Shown piece by piece: positions 1 through 7,261 of a stretch of DNA of 12,446 nt. Under the pieces are notes generated by a model. That model saw only the letters and a program-made list of their open reading frames with translations, did no database searches and was not told the origin of the DNA. Both the position numbers and the translations under genes were made by a program. The stretch's first letter is position 1, and each line of letters starts with the position of its first letter. Source of the DNA: Cytophagales bacterium (lineage in GTDB: Bacteria; Bacteroidota; Bacteroidia; Cytophagales; Spirosomataceae); contig JABMMK010000262.1 in NCBI GenBank assembly GCA_013205605.1, positions 1 to 12,446 on the forward strand. The letters are read 5' to 3'.

Positions 1-934
1 ACCCATGAAGGAGTTTGAAGGAAAATTCAGGCAATTCATGAAGTCCAAAGTGATGCTTTTGGATACGATCATGAATTATATTGTCCAAAGAAAAGGGAAA
101 CAGATTAGGCCCATGTTTGTTTTTTTGACTGCGGGATGTGTGGGAACCATCAACGAAAAAACCTATCGTGGAGCAGCATTGATTGAATTACTTCATACGG
201 CCACTCTTGTTCATGATGATGTGGTCGATAGTTCAGACTATCGTAGAGGATTTTTCTCCATCAATGCGATTTGGAAAAATAAAATAGCCGTGCTTGTGGG
301 CGACTACCTCCTCTCCAAAGGCCTTTTACTCTCCATAGAAAACAAGGATTTTGACCTACTCGCTTCAGTATCTACCGCGGTGAGGGAAATGTCAGAGGGT
401 GAATTACTTCAAATTGAAAAAGCGAGAAAATTAGATATCACGGAAGAGGTGTATTTCGACATCATTACTAAAAAAACAGCTACCTTGATTTCTGCCTGCT
501 GTGCAGTCGGCGTGCAATCCACGGACGCGGATGAAAAATATGCCGAAATAGCCCGAAATTTTGGTGAAAAAGTAGGAATAGCTTTTCAAATTAAAGATGA
601 TCTTTTTGACTATGGCGATGCTGAAATTGGCAAACCCTTAGGGATCGATATCAAAGAAAAGAAGATGACCTTGCCATTGATTTATGCTTTACAAAATACC
701 ACTAGGTCCACCAAAAAGCACATCATTCAACTCATTAAAAACGAATCAGAGAATCCTAAAAAAGTACGGGAAGTCATTGATTTTGTCAAATCCACGGGTG
801 GGCTTCAATATGCCAATAAGCGCATGAATGACTATGCACAAGAGGCCAAAGAATTATTGCAACAATTCCCTGAATCTAATTACCGAAAATCTTTGGAAGA
901 CTTGATCAGCTATACCATAGAACGTAATAAATAA
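1..934 (+). CDS. Long-chain polyprenyl diphosphate synthase (trans-isoprenyl synthase), 5' end probably cut by the window
   Basis: This enzyme adds isopentenyl diphosphate units to an allylic primer to build the long all-trans side chain of the respiratory quinone, which in Bacteroidota is menaquinone. Counting from the first visible ATG (base 5), the substrate-binding KGKQIRP is at residues 29-35. The first Asp-rich motif, HDDVVD, spans residues 70-75 and the second, FQIKDDLFD, spans 194-202; GKPLGIDIKEKK follows. The residue five before the first Asp motif is a small Ala66, which in this family fits a long product rather than farnesyl or geranylgeranyl diphosphate. Family members usually have about 12-15 residues before the MKEFEGKF stretch, and the frame stays open to base 1. 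The true start is therefore probably outside the window, although ATG 5 cannot be excluded. Chain length cannot be read from the sequence, so no symbol (ispB-like) is assigned. Confidence 0.92.
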   Translation, partial: PMKEFEGKFRQFMKSKVMLLDTIMNYIVQRKGKQIRPMFVFLTAGCVGTINEKTYRGAALIELLHTATLVHDDVVDSSDYRRGFFSINAIWKNKIAVLVGDYLLSKGLLLSIENKDFDLLASVSTAVREMSEGELLQIEKARKLDITEEVYFDIITKKTATLISACCAVGVQSTDADEKYAEIARNFGEKVGIAFQIKDDLFDYGDAEIGKPLGIDIKEKKMTLPLIYALQNTTRSTKKHIIQLIKNESENPKKVREVIDFVKSTGGLQYANKRMNDYAQEAKELLQQFPESNYRKSLEDLISYTIERNK

Positions 935-944
935 ATTTTAGACA

Positions 945-975
945 AAAAAAGAGAGACATTAAGTCTCCCTCTTTT
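945..975. terminator. Bidirectional rho-independent-type terminator between convergent genes
   Basis: A 13-bp stem (945-957 pairing with 963-975) closes on a 5-nt ATTAA loop. Eleven of 13 positions pair, and the five next to the loop (GAGAC/GTCTC) are perfect. The outer stem is an A-run on the left and a T-run on the right, so either transcript ends in a U-rich tract. It lies in the 77-bp gap between the polyprenyl synthase stop and the stop of the convergent TonB-receptor gene, where a shared terminator is expected. Seen directly in sequence; function is inferred. Confidence 0.75.
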
Positions 976-1011
976 AAACAATCTAAAACTCTAATGTTTT
1001 ACAATCAATCA

Positions 1012-1185
1012 TTATCTTGGACCACCGCCACCACTGTAGCCTCCGCCGCCGCCACGACTTCCACGATCACCACCACCCATTCCAGGCATCGATTGCGCAG
1101 GTGCTGGTGTTGCATCACCGCCACCATCTTTTTGGTCATCATTGTTTACTGATTTTTTCTTCTTAGTCGGAGTGAAGCTCATTTT
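1012..1185 (-). repeat. Low-complexity Gly-rich C-terminal tail of the TonB-dependent receptor
   Basis: This encodes residues 816-872 after the last recognisable beta-strand: a basic TPTKKKK patch, an acidic NNDDQKDGGGD stretch, a PAPAQSMPGMGGG stretch, and a final Gly-rich run ending GGGGPR. At DNA level it appears on the + strand as clustered CCG/CCA triplets at 1021-1110. It resembles in composition the short Gly/Pro linker after the signal peptide (residues 20-45). It is probably disordered and on the periplasmic side if the barrel closes normally. Seen directly; the location is inference. Confidence 0.6.
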
Positions 1186-3630
1186 TCCAAAACGGTAAGA
1201 TAAATTGATTTTGAAATTCATATTTCTAAGAATATTGGTACTTTGTTGCGTAATCAATGGCGTCTTTGTTTCGCTACGAATCGTCATCCCATTAGTCAAG
1301 AAATTCTCTGCTCCAATACCAATGCTTCCCCTCTTGTTTTTGAAATCCTTCTTCATGCTTAAGCTATAAATTCCAAAACCACCCTGTGTTCCTTGTAATA
1401 AAATTTGGTTAGCACGATAGAAAGAGAACAACTGAGCACCCCAACCATTGCCAATATTATAATTACCAAAAATCCTAAAGTTAGATTGCAAACCTTGATT
1501 GCTTGCATTCATTAATGGATCAGCTACATTATTTTTCAAAACCATGTAGGAGAAGTCACCACCACCACCAATCATCAATTTATTTGACAAATTCATGTTG
1601 ATATTAATGTTCATTCCATACGCATTCTCAACTCCAATATTCATGGAAGTCGTTTTCACTGTATCGCCAATAACCGTTCTGATTTGATTGATCGCTCCTG
1701 TATTATTCCGAACGAAAAGCGCGGTAGAAATATAGGTTTGCTTCACGAACTTGCTGTAATTGATTTCATAATTATTCGCATATTCAGGGGACAAGTTTGG
1801 ATTTCCCTGTGAAATACTCAATGGATTCGTAGCATTTACGTTAGGATTCAAATTCTGAATACCTGGTCTTTGGATACGGCGGTTGAAACTAAATCTCCAA
1901 GTACCCGACTTAAATGTTTTCGACATATTGAAACTTGGCACTAAAACACCGTAAGGAGGAATGGTTAAATTCTGGCCTTCTTTTTTCAAGAAACTAGCCT
2001 CGATGTCCGTGTACTCGTAACGACCACCCAACTTCATGCTCCACTTACTTTTTGTACTAAGGGTATAAGAAAAATATGTACCCAAAATATTTTGGTTATA
2101 ATCAAACACGTTACTTGGCAAATTCGCTAAATTAACTTTTGTATAATTCGAAGGATTATTGCCAGTCGGATTCAAGAAAGATGCATAATCAGAATTCACT
2201 TGACGACCGATGATCTTCGCTCCAAACTCAATCATTTGCAACTTGGTAATTGGCGTTTGATAATCTAATTGCAAAGTAGCCTCTTTATTCACCGAACCAT
2301 TTATGTTTTTGATTGAATTCATGATTTGAGACATGGATGAATTCGGATTCATGATATCATTGAAAAAATCATTTGTACGGTTATTATTCGACATCATGGC
2401 CAATATACTGAACTCTTTTTGAGGTTTAGCAAAAGTGTGCGTGTAATCTACGTTCAAGTCTATATTGGCCGACTCATCCAATGAATTCGTATTTCTTAAG
2501 CTAAATAATTTATCGTTTCTAACCTGGCGTAATCCATCACCCCAACTATTTCCATTTCTAAAACCAATTCTAGAAGAGGCCGTAATGGAGTTAAATTTAT
2601 TAATGTCCCAATCAAAACCCAATTGGTAATTTCCGAACAATCCGCTACTTCTAGTATCTGATGTTTGAACATTTCTGGTTAAAAAACCATTATTTAAAGT
2701 TGTTTGAATCGACTCAGATTGACCATTCACATTATATTGAGAGCGACCATAACCGCCTAATGACATTCCCCATGTTTTATTTCTGAAGTTTCCGTTCATC
2801 GATAAACTAGAACCTCGAACACCTGCCGAAGTATCAAATGAGAAGGTTAAACCTTGTAGGGTATTTTTCTTAGTCACAATGTTAATGATACCCGCACTAC
2901 CCTCCGCATCATATCTTGCTGATGGAGAAGTAATTACTTCCACCGTCTTAATCATATCCGCTGGAATTTGCTTTAAGGCATCCGCAATGTTTGATGCCAA
3001 GATAGTCGATGGCTTGTTGTTAATTAACACCTTAATGTTTGAAGAACCTCTAAGTGATGGATTTCCGTCTAGGTCAACAGATAACATCGGAACTTTTTTC
3101 AAAACGTCTGTAGCATCTCCACCTCGGTTTGTCTGATCTTTCTCCGCATTATAAACGGTTCTGTCAACTTTCTCTTCAATTAAAGCTCTTTGGCCTTCTA
3201 CAGTTACTTCAGCTAGCATCTGAGTGTTGGAACCCATACGAATTACACCTAAATCCTTATCATCATTTTTATTAGTAATTTCGACCGGAATCGTGATGCT
3301 ATTATATCCTAAGAATGAAGCAACCAATTTGTAACTTCCAACCGCAACTTTCGTGATGGTAAATTTACCTACTTGGTCAGCGACTGTTCCATCCACTGGT
3401 CTGCCCGTGGTTTTATTGATCAAAGCAACGGAAGCAAATTCAACGGCTTTTGAATCGGTGGAGTCTAAAAGATAACCCACAATTTTAGCAGATCCTTTCG
3501 GTGCAACTGGAGCTGCAACAGCTTCTTTTTTGGGAGCGGCTCCTGAAAAACCACCTAAACCAGTTGGCATCTGAGCATTTGAAATTTGACAAGCTCCCAA
3601 TAGGGAAAATAAAAGAAATAATTTTTTCAT
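1012..3630 (-). CDS. TonB-dependent receptor, outer membrane beta-barrel family (OMP_b-brl_3 type)
   Basis: An 872-residue outer-membrane protein, predicted to take up an unknown ligand using TonB/ExbBD energy. Residues 1-19 form a signal peptide with likely cleavage after SNA, before QMP. A 25-residue Gly/Ala/Pro/Lys linker follows. Residues about 46-132 match a CarboxypepD_reg-like beta-sandwich (VGYLLDS, EFASVAL, GSYKLVASFLGY). A TonB plug covers about 138-255, with DVLKKVPMLSVDLDGNP, the SLRGSSNIKVLINNKP segment and YDAEGSAGIINIVTKK. The rest to about 815 is barrel, ending in the strand INLSYRFGK. The last 57 residues (816-872) are a Lys/Asp then Gly/Pro-rich tail, unusual because barrels generally end at an aromatic C-terminus. 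No SusD partner lies beside it, so glycan uptake is not indicated. It is a single-gene unit facing away from the GNAT gene, with no convincing TAnnTTTG promoter seen in the 147-bp gap. The substrate is unknown. Confidence 0.9.
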   Translation of the reverse strand: MKKLFLLFSLLGACQISNAQMPTGLGGFSGAAPKKEAVAAPVAPKGSAKIVGYLLDSTDSKAVEFASVALINKTTGRPVDGTVADQVGKFTITKVAVGSYKLVASFLGYNSITIPVEITNKNDDKDLGVIRMGSNTQMLAEVTVEGQRALIEEKVDRTVYNAEKDQTNRGGDATDVLKKVPMLSVDLDGNPSLRGSSNIKVLINNKPSTILASNIADALKQIPADMIKTVEVITSPSARYDAEGSAGIINIVTKKNTLQGLTFSFDTSAGVRGSSLSMNGNFRNKTWGMSLGGYGRSQYNVNGQSESIQTTLNNGFLTRNVQTSDTRSSGLFGNYQLGFDWDINKFNSITASSRIGFRNGNSWGDGLRQVRNDKLFSLRNTNSLDESANIDLNVDYTHTFAKPQKEFSILAMMSNNNRTNDFFNDIMNPNSSMSQIMNSIKNINGSVNKEATLQLDYQTPITKLQMIEFGAKIIGRQVNSDYASFLNPTGNNPSNYTKVNLANLPSNVFDYNQNILGTYFSYTLSTKSKWSMKLGGRYEYTDIEASFLKKEGQNLTIPPYGVLVPSFNMSKTFKSGTWRFSFNRRIQRPGIQNLNPNVNATNPLSISQGNPNLSPEYANNYEINYSKFVKQTYISTALFVRNNTGAINQIRTVIGDTVKTTSMNIGVENAYGMNININMNLSNKLMIGGGGDFSYMVLKNNVADPLMNASNQGLQSNFRIFGNYNIGNGWGAQLFSFYRANQILLQGTQGGFGIYSLSMKKDFKNKRGSIGIGAENFLTNGMTIRSETKTPLITQQSTNILRNMNFKINLSYRFGKMSFTPTKKKKSVNNDDQKDGGGDATPAPAQSMPGMGGGDRGSRGGGGGYSGGGGPR

Positions 3631-3777
3631 ATTTTGTTTGTTATGGCAATTCGCTCGATTTGAAATCCTGTGTATTTAAATCGCTCACAAAATTCTATCA
3701 TTATTTTTTACACGCTTATTTTTTGCGACCAATTTGGTTAATTTGTAGGTCAATCAAAAAATCTACTCCTCGTTTTC

Positions 3778-4323
3778 ATGATATCCATTCAAACATCACG
3801 ACTTCAACTCATTCCATTGGACCATGAAATGCTCCAAATTTGGAGTACATTAGGAAGAGAAAGTCTTGAAAAATTTCTCAATCTTTTACCTAACTCATGG
3901 GAAGTGGAAAAGTTTTATCAAGATGAAACTGCATTTGCCTTGTGTGATTTTTGGTTACCCATGACTAAAAAATTTCCATTGGAATTCACTTGGTACACAA
4001 ATTGGGAAATAATCCTGAAAGAAAAGACCTGCTCTATAGGGGGAATAGGTTTATCAGGAATGCCAAACAATGAGGGTTGCACGGAAATAGGCTATGTGAT
4101 AGACCAAAAATTCAGAGGCTCAGGCTTCGCGACTGAAGCTGTAGGCACATTAAAAAACTGGGCCTTTAAGGATCCTGACTTGAAAATAATAAAAGCTGAA
4201 ACACCCACTCTCAACCTCCATTCGCAAAAAGTTTTACAAAAAAATAATTTTAAAATCGTAGGCGAAAAGCAAATTAACATTCCTGAGCCCATCCAAGTGT
4301 ATGGTTGGGAATGTGTCCGTTAA
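3778..4323 (+). CDS. GNAT family N-acetyltransferase, RimJ/RimL-like
   Basis: A 181-residue Gcn5-related acetyltransferase that should transfer an acetyl group from acetyl-CoA to an amine; the acceptor is unknown. The N-terminus TSRLQLIPLDHEML is typical of the RimJ/RimL (Acetyltransf_3) subfamily. Motif A is GYVIDQKFRGSGFATEAV, with the pyrophosphate-binding loop RGSGFA at residues 113-118. Motif B resembles NLHSQKVLQKNNFKIVGE (146-163), where related enzymes have N-x-x-S. The central insert at about 55-75 (DFWLPMTKKFPLEF) is hydrophobic and specific to this subgroup. The start at 3778 gives a normal length, and no nearer alternative Met fits. It precedes the arginine operon on the same strand with a 104-bp gap, which holds a promoter candidate, so co-transcription with arg genes is not assured. 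It does not look like ArgA, whose kind of GNAT differs in the N-terminus. Confidence 0.88.
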   Translation: MISIQTSRLQLIPLDHEMLQIWSTLGRESLEKFLNLLPNSWEVEKFYQDETAFALCDFWLPMTKKFPLEFTWYTNWEIILKEKTCSIGGIGLSGMPNNEGCTEIGYVIDQKFRGSGFATEAVGTLKNWAFKDPDLKIIKAETPTLNLHSQKVLQKNNFKIVGEKQINIPEPIQVYGWECVR

Positions 4324-4345
4324 TTTTTAAGATTAAATGAAATAT

Positions 4346-4358
4346 AGGGTTAAACCCT
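4346..4358. promoter_or_regulatory. Inverted repeat beside the arg promoter candidate, possible operator
   Basis: AGGGTT-A-AACCCT is a perfect inverted repeat with 6-bp arms around one central base. Its right edge meets the expected -33 area of the promoter candidate at 4358-4386. It does not resemble the E. coli ArgR box. It could instead form a weak 4-bp hairpin (AGGG/CCCT) at the end of the GNAT transcript. Seen directly; the operator role is speculation. Confidence 0.25.
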
Positions 4359-4386
4359 TTCCATTCGATATATTTTGGTAATTTTG
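4358..4386 (+). promoter_or_regulatory. argF' promoter: Candidate Bacteroidota-type promoter of the argF'-argB-argE-argH operon
   Basis: TAATTTTG at 4379-4386 matches the Bacteroidota -7 consensus TAnnTTTG at all defined positions. The -33 side is weak: TTT at 4358-4360 lies 18 bp upstream, where TTG or TTTG would be expected. Transcription would start near 4393, leaving a leader of roughly 35 nt before the argF' ATG at 4428. The short AT-rich leader has no visible attenuator. An exact -7 box can occur by chance in AT-rich DNA, hence modest confidence. Confidence 0.35.
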
Positions 4387-4427
4387 CTAAATTAATTGCT
4401 TTTAAGATCAAGCTACCATAAAAAATT

Positions 4428-5402
4428 ATGCACAACTTCACTTCAATACAAGACGCATACAATATTCAAAATCTCATCAATGAAGCATTATTGATGAAGA
4501 AAACTCCTCATTCCGACAAACACCTTGGGAAAAACAGAACCTTGGGTTTATTATTTTTTAATTCAAGTTTAAGGACACGTCTTTCCACTCAAAAAGCAGC
4601 GCTAAATCTGGGCATGGAAGTCATGATCATGAATGTGGGAGCTGATTCATGGCAATTGGAAATGAATGAAGGAGTGATTATGAACGGCGACAAAGCCGAG
4701 CATATTTCTGAAGCGGCAGCTGTGGTAGGTCAATATTGTGACATCGTAGGAGTTAGAAGCTTTCCTGGTTTAGTAGATAGAGAAGAAGATTATTCAGAAA
4801 AAGTGCTGAACCAATTTTTAAAATATACCGGTAAACCTTTGATCAGTTTGGAATCAGCCACCAGGCATCCCTTGCAATCCCTGACGGATTTAATTACGAT
4901 CAATGAATATAAAAAAGTCCAAAGGCCTAAAGTCGTTTTAACTTGGGCCCCCCATGTGAAAGCTTTGCCACAATGTGTGCCCAATTCTTTTGCGGAATGG
5001 ATGAATCACGCAGATGTAGACTTCACGATTGCACACCCCAAGGGCTATGAATTAGCTCCTGAATTTGCAGGTGACGCCAAGATTTGCTACGACCCCAAAG
5101 AAGCTTTTGAAGGGGCTGATTTTATCTATGCCAAAAACTGGTCCTCCTATCAAGATTACGGAAAAATACTCTCCTCAGATCCTGCATGGATGGTTACCAT
5201 GGATAAAATGAAATTGACCAATAATGCTAAATTTATGCACTGCTTACCCGTAAGAAGAAATGTAGTCGTGGAAGATGCGGTACTGGATTCTGAACACTCG
5301 ATCGTAATCCAACAAGCCGGAAATAGGGTTTGGGCGGCCCAAGTAGTTTTAAAGGAAATGATTTTAACGCTCATGAGGCAAGAAAGCCCTTACCTGTTTT
5401 AA
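4428..5402 (+). CDS. argF': N-acylornithine carbamoyltransferase (N-acetyl- or N-succinylornithine transcarbamylase)
   Basis: A cytoplasmic arginine-pathway enzyme that transfers the carbamoyl group of carbamoyl phosphate to N-acylornithine, giving N-acylcitrulline. The carbamoyl-phosphate motif is SSLRTR at residues 46-51, with HPLQ at 147-150 and HCLPVRR at 271-277. The sequence closely follows the Bacteroides fragilis succinylornithine transcarbamylase type (FFNSSLRTRLSTQKAALNLGM, TWAPH, VPNSFAEWMN, EGADFIYAKNW), not classical ArgF or ArgI. The loop GVIMNGDKAEH places Ala90 at the position known to set acyl specificity: Pro90 in the B. fragilis succinyl enzyme, Glu92 in the Xanthomonas acetyl enzyme. 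The natural acyl group is therefore undecided. It is the first gene of the operon, with argB starting 6 bp after its stop. Family assignment is firm; substrate choice is not. Confidence 0.93.
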   Translation: MHNFTSIQDAYNIQNLINEALLMKKTPHSDKHLGKNRTLGLLFFNSSLRTRLSTQKAALNLGMEVMIMNVGADSWQLEMNEGVIMNGDKAEHISEAAAVVGQYCDIVGVRSFPGLVDREEDYSEKVLNQFLKYTGKPLISLESATRHPLQSLTDLITINEYKKVQRPKVVLTWAPHVKALPQCVPNSFAEWMNHADVDFTIAHPKGYELAPEFAGDAKICYDPKEAFEGADFIYAKNWSSYQDYGKILSSDPAWMVTMDKMKLTNNAKFMHCLPVRRNVVVEDAVLDSEHSIVIQQAGNRVWAAQVVLKEMILTLMRQESPYLF

Positions 5403-5408
5403 ATAATC

Positions 5409-6188
5409 ATGGAAAAGATGAAACTTCATGTGATTAAAATAGGTGGAAATATCATCGATAACCCAGATGCGCTAAATTCATTTTTAACAAATTTTGCGCT
5501 CATTCCGGGATATAAAATTTTAGTTCATGGAGGTGGCAAAATAGCGACCCAAATGGCCAAAAACCTAGGCATAGAGACCCAAATGGTCGATGGGAGAAGA
5601 GTAACCGATGAAAAAAGTCTTCAAATCGTTACGATGGTTTATGCAGGATGGATTAACAAATCCATTGTAGCCAAACTACAATCAAAAAAATGCAACGCAT
5701 TAGGATTAACAGGCCCTGACGGTGGATTGATCAAAGCGAAAAAAAGAAATTCTATTCCCATTGACTTTGGATTTGTGGGGGATATTGTTGGATTAAACGC
5801 AAAAGGAATGAACGATTTATTGCATATCGGATTTAGTCCCATATTTGCCCCAATTACGGCGGATGACGAAGGCCAATTACTGAATACAAATGCAGATACC
5901 TTAGCCCAATCGATCGCGATTGGCTTAAGTAGCGATTTTGATGTAGATTTAGTCTATTGCTTTGAAAAAAGAGGGGTACTTAAAGAGCCCACAGATGATA
6001 ATTCGGTGATCACTAGGATCAATGAAACCTCCTACGCAGCATTAAAGAAGGAAGGAATTGTGACGGAAGGCATGATCCCTAAATTAGAAAATGCGCTTTT
6101 GGCTATTTCTAAAGGAGTCAAATTAGTCAGACTTTGCCATGCAGATGACCTGAATGATGCTAGCCAAGGAACTCAAATAAAAGCTTAA
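5409..6188 (+). CDS. argB: Acetylglutamate kinase (N-acylglutamate kinase)
   Basis: Phosphorylates the gamma-carboxyl of N-acetylglutamate (or N-succinylglutamate, if this lineage uses succinyl intermediates) with ATP. It is an amino acid kinase fold protein of 259 residues. Lys10 and the Gly pair at 12-13 open the fold, and HGGGK is at 40-44. RRVTD (63-67) binds substrate and LTGPDGG is at 100-106. NTNAD (159-163) and GMIPK with Lys225 complete the active site. The first strand begins by residue 6, so the mobile N-terminal helix of arginine-inhibited, hexameric kinases is absent. Feedback inhibition by arginine is therefore not expected, which is inference. A second in-frame ATG at 5418 would shorten it by three residues. 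It sits 6 bp after argF' and 1 bp before argE, so translational coupling is likely. Confidence 0.94.
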   Translation: MEKMKLHVIKIGGNIIDNPDALNSFLTNFALIPGYKILVHGGGKIATQMAKNLGIETQMVDGRRVTDEKSLQIVTMVYAGWINKSIVAKLQSKKCNALGLTGPDGGLIKAKKRNSIPIDFGFVGDIVGLNAKGMNDLLHIGFSPIFAPITADDEGQLLNTNADTLAQSIAIGLSSDFDVDLVYCFEKRGVLKEPTDDNSVITRINETSYAALKKEGIVTEGMIPKLENALLAISKGVKLVRLCHADDLNDASQGTQIKA

Positions 6189-6189
6189 C

Positions 6190-7257
6190 ATGAATAGTGA
6201 AACTCAATTTCAGGATGCTAAAAAACTATTAGGCCAACTAATAGCCTGTCCGTCTTTGAGCCGAGAGGAAGAGGGAACAGCTACGATTATTGAAGATTTT
6301 TTTAAGTCGAAAAGTATACCTACGAAGCGGCTGCACAATAATGTTTGGGCCACTAATCTGTTATTTGACGCAAGCAAACCAACTATCCTTTTAAATTCGC
6401 ACCATGATACCGTGAAAGCTAATGCTTCATGGACTTTAGATCCATTTTCCGCTATAGAAAAAGATAGCAAATTAATAGGCTTAGGAAGCAATGATGCGGG
6501 CGCTAGCCTTGTGTGTTTGATATCTACTTTTTGTCATTTCTATGAGGCCCAACTGCCATTTAACTTAGTCATTGCAGCTACAGGAGAAGAAGAAATTTCA
6601 GGGGCAAATGGCATCGAATCGCTTTTGAACTCAAGCGAATTTCCAAAAATTTCTTGGGCTATTATCGGTGAACCCACCGATTGCCAATTGGCCATCGCTG
6701 AAAAAGGGCTTATGGTGATAGACGCTGTGTCTAAGGGCAAATCCGGTCATGCGGCTCTGGAAGAAGGAATTAATGCCATCGATTTAGCTATCGAAGATAT
6801 TTTGAAAATACATGCATTTAAATTTCCAAAAATTTCAACTTTATTAGGCCCCGTAAAAACAACCGTTACGGTGATTAACGCAGGAAAACAACATAATGTC
6901 ATTCCGGAAATTTGCGAATTTAGTATTGATTGTCGGGTTAATGAATGTTATACCTTAGAGGAGGTTTTAGAAACCCTTCAGAAATTAGTGAAAGCCGAAT
7001 TAAAACCTAGGTCTTTAAGGCTAAAACCAAGTAAAATAGATTCCGACCATCCCATTGTTCAGGCAGCTGAAAAATTAGGGATTCAAACCTTTGGCTCTCC
7101 TACCCTATCAGATCAGGCCTTATTGCATTATCCATCCGTAAAAATTGGACCTGGGCATTCAGGAAGGTCACATACCGCGGATGAATATATATTATTGGAT
7201 GAACTAAAGCAGGGAATTCAGACGTACCAAACGTTGATCAAACAATTAAATTCTTAA
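6190..7257 (+). CDS. argE: M20 family acylornithine/acylcitrulline deacylase
   Basis: A di-zinc M20 peptidase-family hydrolase that removes the N-acyl group from the arginine precursor. Because the operon carries an acylornithine carbamoyltransferase, the physiological substrate is probably N-acetyl- or N-succinylcitrulline, not acetylornithine. Metal and catalytic positions are visible: HHD (71-73), D102 in GSNDAGAS, EEE at 133-135 (catalytic base and ligand), E161 in GEPTD, and H328 in GRSHTADEY. The lid/dimerisation domain spans about 175-285 and includes SGHAAL with His187. DapE shares this fold; the choice of ArgE rests on gene context and the GEPTD...AEKG signature. The 355-residue length is typical for Bacteroidota members. 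Its start lies 1 bp after the argB stop, and argH begins 4 bp after its own stop. Confidence 0.9.
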   Translation: MNSETQFQDAKKLLGQLIACPSLSREEEGTATIIEDFFKSKSIPTKRLHNNVWATNLLFDASKPTILLNSHHDTVKANASWTLDPFSAIEKDSKLIGLGSNDAGASLVCLISTFCHFYEAQLPFNLVIAATGEEEISGANGIESLLNSSEFPKISWAIIGEPTDCQLAIAEKGLMVIDAVSKGKSGHAALEEGINAIDLAIEDILKIHAFKFPKISTLLGPVKTTVTVINAGKQHNVIPEICEFSIDCRVNECYTLEEVLETLQKLVKAELKPRSLRLKPSKIDSDHPIVQAAEKLGIQTFGSPTLSDQALLHYPSVKIGPGHSGRSHTADEYILLDELKQGIQTYQTLIKQLNS

Positions 7258-7261
7258 AGAC

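Noticed and set aside
1021..1110. CCG/CCA triplet-rich stretch that looks like a DNA tandem repeat
   Set aside because: It is explained by Gly codons of the receptor tail on the - strand; units are irregular, so it is not a microsatellite in its own right.
2879..3136. An open frame antisense to the TonB plug region
   Set aside because: The - strand encodes a conserved plug domain here; the antisense reading has no start context or domain.
3728..3738. ACCAA-T-TTGGT inverted repeat in the divergent gap between the TonB receptor and GNAT genes
   Set aside because: Arms are only 5 bp in AT-rich DNA and no promoter with correct spacing could be placed beside it, so an operator cannot be supported.
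3501..3827. A + strand open frame of 108 codons spanning the start of the TonB-receptor gene, the divergent gap and the GNAT start
   Set aside because: It is antisense to the signal-peptide region of the receptor, overlaps the GNAT start in another frame, and its translation has no recognisable domain.
4274..4462. A - strand open frame across the gap before argF'
   Set aside because: It overlaps the ends of two well-supported genes on the other strand and covers the promoter candidate; its composition is not protein-like.
6190..7257. Possible identity as DapE (succinyl-diaminopimelate desuccinylase)
   Set aside because: The M20 fold is shared, but the gene lies between argB and argH with 1- and 4-bp gaps, so the arginine role is far more likely.
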